From NCBI GenBank assembly GCA_001004085.1, contig LCQJ01000002.1, positions 1-18,169 on the forward strand: 18,169 bases of DNA, read 5' to 3'. The DNA is from Parcubacteria group bacterium GW2011_GWA2_50_10b. Its GTDB lineage: Bacteria; Patescibacteriota; Minisyncoccia; Phycocordibacterales; Zambryskibacteraceae. This document shows positions 1 to 5,177 of this stretch, piece after piece. Positions within the stretch are counted from its first letter, which is position 1, and every line of letters starts with the position of its first letter. The notes under the pieces were generated by a model. It did not search any database. It saw only the letters and a program-made list of their open reading frames with translations, and was not told where the DNA came from. The position numbers were made by a program, and so were the translations under genes.

Positions 1-44
1 CCGAGATTTCAATATATTCTTCTTTTTTAATGCCCGCCCCGCAA

Positions 45-235
45 AAAACAAAATGCCGAAGCCCGCGCGGATTCCTTCCCAGACCCCTCCTCCGCGCGGG
101 CGAGTCCATCACTCCGCCTCATTAGCCCCAGATTAGTTGTGGCGGAGTGCATTCGTATTGCGTGCCTCGCCTTTCTCCTTTGGAGAAACTGTGTACCACA
201 CAGGCGTGCGCAGCACGCGCGAGGCACGCTAGGTT
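45..235 (-). ncRNA. Candidate structured non-coding RNA (unknown family)
   Basis: No convincing protein is seen here. Read on the minus strand, the stretch folds into three successive domains. The first is a four-stem cloverleaf (229-160). The second is a 9-bp stem (149-141 with 118-110) whose 22-nt loop contains two CTAAT copies around CTGGGG. The third is an 11-bp stem (101-91 with 71-61) with a purine-rich 19-nt loop containing GGAGG. After the last stem the strand becomes T-rich (TTTTGTTTTTTG, about 54-43), as at an intrinsic terminator. I could not match it to tmRNA, RNase P, SRP or 6S RNA by eye. The promoter is not clear, with only a weak TATACA-like box near 263-268. It could instead be a DNA-level cruciform element. 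A 77-codon frame across it (27-260, minus) has arginine- and cysteine-rich, non-protein-like composition. Confidence 0.35.
160..229. repeat. 70-nt perfect nested cloverleaf palindrome
   Basis: An 11-bp outer stem (160-170 with 219-229) encloses three directly abutting hairpins with 3-nt loops. These are 172-178/182-188 (7 bp, loop TTT), 189-194/198-203 (6 bp, loop ACC) and 204-209/213-218 (6 bp, loop GCA closed by C-G). Only C171 and the nine loop bases are unpaired, and no stem has a mismatch. The C-GCA-G triloop is of the GNA type known to make very stable DNA mini-hairpins. The geometry recalls folded ends of parvovirus or Streptomyces telomeres and single-stranded recombination sites, but the resemblance is only architectural. 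Confidence 0.9.
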
Positions 236-241
236 TTCCCC

Positions 242-270
242 TCGAAAAAAGTTCGTGCAAAGTGTATAAT
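242..270 (+). promoter_or_regulatory. Possible promoter reading rightwards
   Basis: A perfect TATAAT (265-270) lies 17 bp after TCGAAA (242-247), a 4/6 match to the -35 consensus. The predicted start, near 277, falls in the hairpin at 274-302 and just ahead of the small frame at 298. The -10 also overlaps a TATACA reading on the other strand. Confidence 0.35.
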
Positions 271-273
271 TAG

Positions 274-302
274 TTCATAAAAACATGGGATGTTTTTATG
301 AA
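274..302. repeat. 13-bp perfect hairpin with GGG loop
   Basis: The arms 274-286 and 290-302 pair without mismatch around GGG (287-289). If transcribed from the TATAAT at 265, it would form the very 5' end of the RNA. It would bury the ATG at 298-300 in its 3' arm, with the G-rich loop as the only exposed Shine-Dalgarno-like sequence. Confidence 0.8.
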
Positions 303-477
303 GCCGGAGCGCGACGGCGCGAGGCCGGGGCTGGAAAATTTTCAGCAGAAAATTATTGTGGCTCACATAGATCTGAATGCGAAGCATACAAAAAAGAAAG
401 AGCCAGCGGAGAACCACGTTTGCTGGTTCTTCCACTGGCTCAGGCCCTTAGTATCCGAGCCGTCGAAGGTCTTCTAA
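298..477 (+). CDS. Possible small ORF, 59 aa, unknown or remnant
   Basis: The frame starts ATG AAG CCG at 298 and stops at TAA 475-477. The first 35 or so residues read like protein (MKPERDGARPGLENF, then QQKIIVAHIDLNAK). The rest runs through the antisense terminator hairpin at 400-441 and into the 3' end of the opposite gene, which is unusual for a real gene. A TATAAT box lies upstream and the start codon is held in a hairpin. I recognise no family. It may be a truncated gene whose original 3' part has been replaced, or a chance frame. Confidence 0.2.
   Translation: MKPERDGARPGLENFQQKIIVAHIDLNAKHTKKKEPAENHVCWFFHWLRPLVSEPSKVF
388..441 (-). terminator. Intrinsic terminator of the 151-aa gene
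   Basis: On the minus strand a long stem (441-435 with 406-400, then 433-432/409-408 and 430-424/416-410, 7-nt loop) is followed by CTTTCTTTTTTG. It begins 7 nt after the stop codon of the gene at 448-903. Confidence 0.88.
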
Positions 478-903
478 CTGCTTCCACACCCCCCGACGAC
501 CTCGGATGATGCCCTCGATCTCATTCGCCTTTTCGAGGAGGAGAACGAGACTCATCTGCTCAAGCGGTTTCTCTGCTTCGGCTCGCATTTCTTTTGCGAG
601 AACATCAACTTTGTCGACGCGGACTTCATTGTCGAAGTTGATATAGATGGCAAGCTCTTCGCGCAAAGTTCTTTTTCCTCTTTCTGCCCTGAGAGCGCAG
701 CCTTGTGCGTATTCCGTGTAGGTGGGGAGCCGTTTCAACCGCGTTTGAACTTCGGCCCGGAGCACCGGCGTGTCATCCGCCCTGGTGTCGATTTTCCAGA
801 CGGGATCGATGCAGTGTAGCGGCTTATTGATATAGTCCGCCGACATGCCGCTCGCAGGCACAATTTGGTACCACTGCCGTTCTTGTGCTGTCATCTCAAT
901 CAC
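448..903 (-). CDS. Hypothetical protein, 151 aa
   Basis: I do not recognise this protein. It is soluble, rich in charged residues and probably helical in its second half (VDVLAKEMRAEAEKPLEQMS, then a VLLLEKANEIEGII stretch). It has no signal peptide or membrane segment. The chosen start is GTG at 903, preceded by a strong Shine-Dalgarno (AAAGGAGG) with good spacing; an ATG three codons further in (MTAQER) fits less well. It is monocistronic, with its own promoter (938-966) and a strong terminator (388-441). This explicit promoter, ribosome site and terminator layout resembles that of the 108-aa gene at 9846 and differs from the near-leaderless housekeeping genes here. That suggests an accessory or lineage-specific small gene. 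Function is unknown. Confidence 0.75.
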   Translation of the reverse strand: MIEMTAQERQWYQIVPASGMSADYINKPLHCIDPVWKIDTRADDTPVLRAEVQTRLKRLPTYTEYAQGCALRAERGKRTLREELAIYINFDNEVRVDKVDVLAKEMRAEAEKPLEQMSLVLLLEKANEIEGIIRGRRGVWKQLEDLRRLGY

Positions 904-937
904 AAGCCCCTCCTTTCTGTTAGGGATTCTGGGCCAG

Positions 938-975
938 AGATTACAATACTTTAGTTTGTTTGTAAATGCTTACAA
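938..975 (-). promoter_or_regulatory. Promoter with overlapping palindromic operator
   Basis: Minus-strand -35 TTTACA (966-961), a 17-bp spacer and -10 TAATCT (943-938) precede the 151-aa gene. The -35 sits inside a perfect 6-bp inverted repeat, TTGTAA-N4-TTACAA (960-975), a plausible repressor site. The rest of the 904-1055 gap shows a CTGACGTCAG palindrome near 1000 and a near-consensus DnaA box (TTATCTACA, about 976-984), but no gene. Confidence 0.5.
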
Positions 976-1055
976 TTATCTACACACTTCTCTCCCAAAC
1001 TGACGTCAGAACATCATTTCCTTGATTATCTGGTTCCAATCAGCTCTAATTAGGG

Positions 1056-2692
1056 TCACAAATTATTTTTCGCGGTAGTTGACGGGGGTGGAGCTTCCCT
1101 ATCCGGCGGGATGTTGTAGTAATTGATGAGAAACTTGGTGATGTTGAAAAAGCTGTCGGTCAGGGTCTCGGAAGCGAACTGAACGTCTTTGGGATAGTAG
1201 GTGTAGAGGAAAACCAGGAAGCGCGGTTCGTAAGCCGGGAAGTAGCCGAAGAAGGAGTGGAGGAAGCGGTCCTGGTAATATCCCCCGCCGGCGCCGAGAT
1301 GACTCTCTCCCGTTCCTCTGCCACCGGATAAGAAATAGTTTTGGTCGGCCCGAGTTCATATTTAATCTCCTTGGCCAGATGCGGCGTAATGAGCGTACCG
1401 CCGTTGGCCAGAGCGGAGAGGGCGCGTACGGTGGTAATGGGAGTAAGGGCAATACCCTGTCCGAACGAGGCCTGGGCCGCTTCCAGGTCACGGTGGCTCT
1501 TCAAATTCGAGACCAATGACTTACCTTCGTTGGGGAGGTCAATGCCGGTCAGGGAGTCGAGGCCGAAGCGGAGCATATAGTCTTCAAACTGCCGGGTGCC
1601 TATTTTCTGCGAGACGAAAGTGGCGCCGGTGTTGAGCGACTGGTTGAGGACGATTTGCATCGGCAGGTTCTGCCCGTGCGACTGCCCGTCATAGTTGCAG
1701 AAGGTTTTGGTATTGAGGGTCATGCAGCCCGGGTCGTTGTAGGTGGTGCGGGCCGTGACTGCGCCGGAGTCGAGTCCGGAGGCCATGGTCAGGGCTTTGA
1801 TAATAGAGCCCATCTCGTAGCGGTCCTCGACCAGGAGGTTTCTGAAAACCGCGGAATCTTTCTCATTCTGGGGGAAGTTCGGGTCGAAGGCTGGGTTTAA
1901 GGCCATGGCGAAAATCTCGCCGGTTGTGGGGTCGATGACGATGCCGCCGGTGAATTCGGAAGAATAACCCTGGGTTACTTTGGCCAATTCGCTTTCGACG
2001 AAGGCCTCTACCGACGGCTCGATGGTGGTGACCACGTTGCCTTCGAGCTTCTCTCCGTCCTCGACGGCCGACTTGATGTTGGAGAAGATTTCGGCGAAGA
2101 AATTGACGAAGACGTCGTCCCCGCTCCTCTCCAGCGTCTGGTCGTAGAATCTTTCCAGTCCGTAGCGGCCGGCCAACTCGTTGCCCGAATAGCCGATGAG
2201 ACCCACGGCGTGCGCGGCCATGCTCTCTCCCGGATAACTTCTCCAGCGTTCGCGGGTGACGGAAATGCCCGGGAGTTTCTCGGCCTGGATTTTCTCGGCG
2301 GTGGCGTTGTCGAGCCTTCGGGAGAGTTCTTCATAGGGGTCGTTAACCTTCCTCGCTTTGGAGAGAAATACTTCCTTCTCGAGCGGGACGATGGCGTTTA
2401 ATTTGTCGTAAATTTCATCGAGGTCGCTCCGCTCGCGTGTCAGATTGGGATTGACGGAAAGGGTGAAGCCCAGTTTGACGGAGGCTGCCGGCACCAGCGT
2501 GCCGTCTTTGGTGGCAAAGAAAATCGACCCGCGGTCGAAATAGTTGATGCCGGCCACGTATTGGTGCTCGGCCTTGATTTTGAATTCATCGCCCGAAACG
2601 ATTTGGAGAAAATAAAGCTTGCTTACCAAAAGGAGCGCGAAAAGCAATACCAAAAGAGAGAGGAAGCGCACCCTGTTTTGAAAACCCGGCAT
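1056..2692 (-). pseudogene. ftsI: Division transpeptidase FtsI/PBP2, internally deleted and frameshifted
   Basis: This is the class B penicillin-binding protein that cross-links septal peptidoglycan. A membrane anchor (residues 9-29) is followed by the PBP dimerisation domain and the transpeptidase domain, with SIIK (296-299, catalytic serine 296) and SLN (352-354). The reading frame from 2692 stays good to about residue 466 (EERERVIS). It then turns into a Ser/Thr/Pro-rich tail that stops at 1160. The genuine C-terminus is in another frame: GGYYQDRFLHSFFGYFPAY, then EPRFLVFLYTYYPKD, ending NYYNIPPDRE and stopping at TGA 1056-1058. The switch lies near 1280-1300 at a GGGGG run. The roughly 45 residues normally found between RVIS and GGYY, including the K-T-G box, are visible in neither frame. 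So a deletion as well as a frameshift is needed. It could be a true lesion or an assembly collapse. It lies downstream of ftsL in the division cluster. Confidence 0.85.
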
Positions 2693-2812
2693 CCCATTAG
2701 AAGCAAATCTCGGTCAACGAGTCTTGCTTGGTTATTTTATTTATAAATACCTGGTCAATTTTCACTTTTAAAATATAACACATATTGAAACTTGACCGAG
2801 ACTTCTAACGGG
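2693..2812. repeat. Imperfect inverted repeat between ftsL and ftsI
   Basis: The left arm 2693-2717 and right arm 2792-2812 are complementary: TTGACCGAGA, then a 4-nt bulge in the left arm, CTTCTAA, one mismatch, and GGG. The AT-rich spacer is about 75 bp. In the minus-strand RNA, the 3' arm of this stem ends directly at the ftsI ATG (2692). It could hide the ribosome site or be a small inserted fold-back element. The 133-bp gap is the only real break in the cluster. Confidence 0.7.
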
Positions 2813-2825
2813 ACAGGTGGGTTGG

Positions 2826-3215
2826 CTAACGGTTTAAAGTAAGGGAGTCCGGGTTGTCCCGCGAGACGTAAAGAGGAGTTCTCACTTCCTCAAAGCCGTA
2901 TTGGCGGGCGGTTTCGATGCTGACGCCGTTTTTGAGCTGGATGTAGGCGAATTCAAGCGTGGAAAGTGAGCCTTCGGCCTCGGCCACCCGGGTCTCGAGG
3001 TTGGCCCGCAGTGCCACATTCCGGGCGGTGGCTTCGATAGCATAGATGTAGAGGATGAGGGAAAAGAGGCAGGCCCCGGCCATAAACCAGAAGAAGCGCT
3101 GGCGGCTCTCGTATGAAAGGGCGATGGAACGCCTCTCTCCGAACGGGAGGGCGAGCTGGTTTTCGCTCACGATATTGATTCTTCTTTTTTGCATTTCCTT
3201 ATTAAACTTATTCAA
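2826..3215 (-). CDS. ftsL: FtsL-like bitopic division protein
   Basis: This is a 129-aa protein with a basic cytoplasmic N-terminus, one membrane segment (about residues 43-61, FFWFMAGACLFSLILYIYAI), and then a short heptad-like stretch (NVALRANLETRVAEAEG) outside. This is the layout of FtsL/DivIC, which joins the FtsQ-L-B complex that activates the septal synthase. Sequence similarity in this family is weak, so the call depends mainly on size, topology and position between rsmH and ftsI. The listed start is TTG at 3215, overlapping the rsmH stop as TTGA, which suggests translational coupling. ATG at 3194 (MQKRRINIV, 122 aa) is an equally credible start. The N-terminal codons lie in an AAGTT-type repeat shared with gyrB. 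Confidence 0.65.
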   Translation of the reverse strand: MNKFNKEMQKRRINIVSENQLALPFGERRSIALSYESRQRFFWFMAGACLFSLILYIYAIEATARNVALRANLETRVAEAEGSLSTLEFAYIQLKNGVSIETARQYGFEEVRTPLYVSRDNPDSLTLNR

Positions 3216-4000
3216 CTTACCAACTTCTTAACTATGCGTAGCTTGGCGCTGCGGGAACGGGGATTCTCCCCAATTTCCGCCTCGCTTGCTACTATAGGTT
3301 TTCTTTTCTCCCCCTTTTCCCTAAAAAATCTTTTGACTATCCGGTCTTCCAGGCTGTGGAAGCTTATAACCGCCACCCTCCCGCCTGGTTTCAATATCCT
3401 CCATGCATTCTCGAGCCCTTCTTCCAATGCCGTCAGTTCTTCGTTGGTCGCGATGCGCAAGGCCTGGAAAGTTCTGGTAGCCGGATGAATCTTCCCCGTT
3501 CTCTTCCCTGCTACCTCAACCAAGTCGAAAGTGGTTTTGAAAGGTTTGACTGCCCTTCTCTCCACAATCGCTTTGGCAATCTGCCGCGAGCGCTTTTCTT
3601 CGCCGAATCCCCGGAGGATGAGCTCAATGGCATGCTCGTCCCAGGAGTTGAGGATATCTGCGGCGGTCGGACCCTTTCCCGACATTCTCATATCGAGTGG
3701 CTCGTCTCTTTGGAAGGAAAATCCCCTGCCACTCTCGAGTTGGTCGGAAGAGAAGCCGACGTCGAGGAGGATGGCATCCGGCCTCACCCCTTCCAAGAGA
3801 GTGTCTAAGTGGCGGAAGTTGCCGGTAATCGCGGCGTCCGAGTCAGGGTCTTGGTCAATCGTGATTACCTTGACACCCGGGAAGCGCTTCCGGATTTCTT
3901 TCGTATGTCCTCCAGCGCCGTAGGTGGCATCCACCACCAACTCACCCGGCGAGAGGTCGAGCCCGTCAACAGTTTCGTGTAAAAGAACAGGTTTATGCAT
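3212..4000 (-). CDS. rsmH: 16S rRNA m4C1402 methyltransferase RsmH
   Basis: This enzyme methylates N4 of C1402 in the 16S rRNA P site using S-adenosylmethionine. It is 262 aa, against about 300-315 usually. Visible motifs are the SAM loop VDATYGAGGHT near the N-terminus, then DQDPDS, ILLDVGFSS followed by DEPLDMRM, RGFGEEKRSRQIAKAI, TRTFQALRIATNEEL, and the C-terminal PGGRVAVISFHSLEDRIVKR. The start chosen is ATG at 4000 (MHKPVLLHE), the family's usual N-terminus. It overlaps the mraZ stop by 8 nt (ATGCATAA). An upstream in-frame start at 4084 would only add mraZ-overlapping residues. The gene ends in VKKLVS, encoded by a repeat also found in gyrB, and its stop overlaps the next gene. Confidence 0.95.
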   Translation of the reverse strand: MHKPVLLHETVDGLDLSPGELVVDATYGAGGHTKEIRKRFPGVKVITIDQDPDSDAAITGNFRHLDTLLEGVRPDAILLDVGFSSDQLESGRGFSFQRDEPLDMRMSGKGPTAADILNSWDEHAIELILRGFGEEKRSRQIAKAIVERRAVKPFKTTFDLVEVAGKRTGKIHPATRTFQALRIATNEELTALEEGLENAWRILKPGGRVAVISFHSLEDRIVKRFFREKGEKRKPIVASEAEIGENPRSRSAKLRIVKKLVS

Positions 4001-4388
4001 ATTCCGATTCGAGTTTCTTCCTGTAGGCCGCCCAGCGTTTGTCGTTCCAGATTTCCACCCTGTCGTGGACGCCGGTGATGACAATCGGATTCTTCAGCTC
4101 CGCGAATGCCCGCAAGAATTCGGGGATGAGAATGCGGCCGATGGAGTCAATCTCGATTTCAGATGCTCCGGAGAAAGTGAAGCGCGCGTAGCGCGGGTCG
4201 CTTTCTACGTGCCCGAGTTTCTTAACCTCTTGTGAGATTTGAACCCAGGTCTGGCGGGGGTAGAGAAAAAGGCAATGATCCTTGCCTCGAGTAACAACGA
4301 TTCTCCTGCCGAGAGCTTGGCGGAATTTGGCAGGCAAAGAGAAGCGATTCTTCTCGTCGACGGTATGCGTATATTCTCCGATAAACAT
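3993..4388 (-). CDS. mraZ: Transcriptional regulator MraZ
   Basis: This is a 131-aa member of the AbrB-fold MraZ family, first gene of the division and cell wall cluster, which forms rings and represses its own operon. Both half-repeats are visible: GEYTHTVDEKNRFSLPAKFR at residues 4-23, and IEIDSIGRILIPEFLR in the second half, with the conserved D-x-x-GR. Length is slightly under the usual 140-150. ATG at 4388 is the natural start. The gene overlaps rsmH by 8 nt. GTGGG boxes directly upstream are the expected autoregulatory sites. Confidence 0.95.
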   Translation of the reverse strand: MFIGEYTHTVDEKNRFSLPAKFRQALGRRIVVTRGKDHCLFLYPRQTWVQISQEVKKLGHVESDPRYARFTFSGASEIEIDSIGRILIPEFLRAFAELKNPIVITGVHDRVEIWNDKRWAAYRKKLESEYA

Positions 4389-4397
4389 GTCTTTTTC

Positions 4398-4446
4398 ATA
4401 TTACCACTATTTCCCACCTGCATACTATTCTATCCCACCACCCACC
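4398..4446 (-). promoter_or_regulatory. mraZ promoter region with GTGGG boxes
   Basis: Minus-strand CCCA complements at 4413, 4434 and 4441 give GTGGG or TGGG boxes, two of them about two helical turns apart (21 bp). MraZ is known to bind TGGG-type direct repeats at its own promoter. An extended -10 (TGG TAATAT, 4406-4398) follows, 9 nt before the ATG. No good -35 is visible, as expected if the boxes lie in the spacer. Confidence 0.5.
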
Positions 4447-4484
4447 ACAATACTAGACGTCTATACCCCCATTTCCCTTCAAAC

Positions 4485-4493
4485 TGTGGATAA
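4485..4493 (-). promoter_or_regulatory. Perfect DnaA-box sequence
   Basis: Minus-strand TTATCCACA matches the DnaA 9-mer exactly. It is a single perfect site, about 95 bp upstream of mraZ. There is no second box within the same gap and no dnaA/dnaN nearby, so it is not an origin on this evidence. It could couple division-gene expression to DnaA, or be chance. Confidence 0.3.
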
Positions 4494-4502
4494 CTAAATA
4501 AT

Positions 4503-4534
4503 GAAAAAGCGGCGGGGCTGATGTGGCCCGCCGC
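4503..4534 (-). terminator. Intrinsic terminator downstream of toxin-antitoxin operon
   Basis: An 8-bp GC stem (4534-4527 with 4516-4509, 10-nt loop) is followed on the minus strand by TTTTT (4508-4504). It lies about 90 nt after the toxin stop. The intervening 4535-4624 shows no start codon with a ribosome site. It shares the 9-mer ACTAGACGT with the mraZ upstream region (about 4453 and 4593). Confidence 0.75.
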
Positions 4535-4624
4535 ACTGCTTGACGTGGAGGATAAGACACAGAGACGGGGGCGCAGTTGTCTGTTATTCCGGACTAGACG
4601 TAAAATCAGCTGTTGAAAACAATT

Positions 4625-4894
4625 TTATTTATACACATCATGGTCTCCTATGTCGTGAAAAAACACAGCATTTTTATTGAGGGGTTCGAAAATGATTCTG
4701 TATTTGTAGTTAATAGAAAAGCTCCAGAAACCGGCAATACTTCCATGCAGTTTGTGCGCCCTCAATTTCGAATGATTCTTCCGATTTTTGAAAAGATTTA
4801 TCTTCTCAAGTATCTCCTCGTACAACTCCTCATTTTTTCGTTCAATACGCTTCAGCTCTCTGATGAATGAAGCCGTATAAATGACCTTAATCAT
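4625..4894 (-). CDS. RelE/ParE-superfamily toxin
   Basis: This 89-aa protein has the RelE fold signature: YTASFIRELKRIERKNEELY at the N-terminus (helix pair), a KLHGS segment before the central strands, YKYRIIFEP, and the C-terminal HDIGDHDVY typical of the RelE/StbE group of ribosome-dependent mRNA interferases. Its start overlaps the antitoxin stop as ATGA, a classic translationally coupled pair. By family it would cut mRNA on stalled ribosomes when free of antitoxin. The catalytic residues cannot be assigned reliably by eye, so activity is inferred. The pair sits between mraZ and gyrB as an independent operon. Confidence 0.88.
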   Translation of the reverse strand: MIKVIYTASFIRELKRIERKNEELYEEILEKINLFKNRKNHSKLRAHKLHGSIAGFWSFSINYKYRIIFEPLNKNAVFFHDIGDHDVYK

Positions 4895-5112
4895 TTAAAC
4901 TTTCTCAATATCTTTCGCAGGTCACCTTGGAATACCCTACCTTGCCTGACATCCTCTTGCGAACGTCGTAGGCGAGAGAGCGCTTCTTCCTCGGCCAAGA
5001 GGCGTAGGGCACGGCGAAAGACTTGAGCCTTATTTTCTGCCTGGCCGCTCTTGATGTAGTTCTCGATGAACTTTTCTTCCTCGGCTTTTATAGGTACGGA
5101 TATGGTGCTCAT
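4891..5112 (-). CDS. Ribbon-helix-helix antitoxin
   Basis: This 73-aa protein starts with a beta-strand (STISVPIKAEEE) followed by two helices (EKFIENYIKSGQAENKAQVF and RRALRLLAEEEALSRLRR). That is the ribbon-helix-helix layout of ParD/CopG-type antitoxins. A charged C-terminal tail (DLRKILRKFK) probably wraps the toxin. It precedes the toxin and overlaps it by 4 nt. The ATG at 5112 is only 9 nt after a TATAAT box, so the mRNA is probably leaderless or nearly so. It is expected to bind the dyad at 5129-5147 together with the toxin. Confidence 0.87.
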   Translation of the reverse strand: MSTISVPIKAEEEKFIENYIKSGQAENKAQVFRRALRLLAEEEALSRLRRSQEDVRQGRVFQGDLRKILRKFK

Positions 5113-5116
5113 AATT

Positions 5117-5147
5117 GTATGATTATATAGTATGACGTTATCATACT
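5117..5147 (-). promoter_or_regulatory. Toxin-antitoxin promoter and operator
   Basis: Minus-strand TATAAT (5127-5122) is flanked by three GTATGA half-sites: a perfect 7-bp dyad AGTATGA-N5-TCATACT (5129-5147) and a third half-site at 5117-5122 overlapping the -10. This matches the autoregulatory operators of ribbon-helix-helix antitoxins. Confidence 0.65.
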
Positions 5148-5177
5148 TATTTTCTTTCCTATACGCAAGTCTCGAAC

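Noticed and set aside
27..260. 77-codon minus-strand frame over the cloverleaf region
   Set aside because: Composition is not protein-like, there is no ribosome site, and the DNA is explained by nested palindromes.
229..435. 68-codon minus-strand frame
   Set aside because: Its start lies inside the terminator of the upstream gene and it crosses the 13-bp hairpin; there is no ribosome site.
1311..1325. RGTGES reading in the alternate ftsI frame as a surviving KTG box
   Set aside because: It lacks the lysine and is too close to GGYY, and the upstream part of that frame is blocked by a stop at 1356-1358.
3356..3808. 150-codon plus-strand frame opposite rsmH
   Set aside because: Antisense shadow of a well-conserved gene, with no promoter or ribosome site.
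4485..4493. Replication origin at the perfect DnaA box
   Set aside because: Only one perfect box in this gap; no dnaA/dnaN and no typical cluster of boxes with an AT-rich unwinding region.
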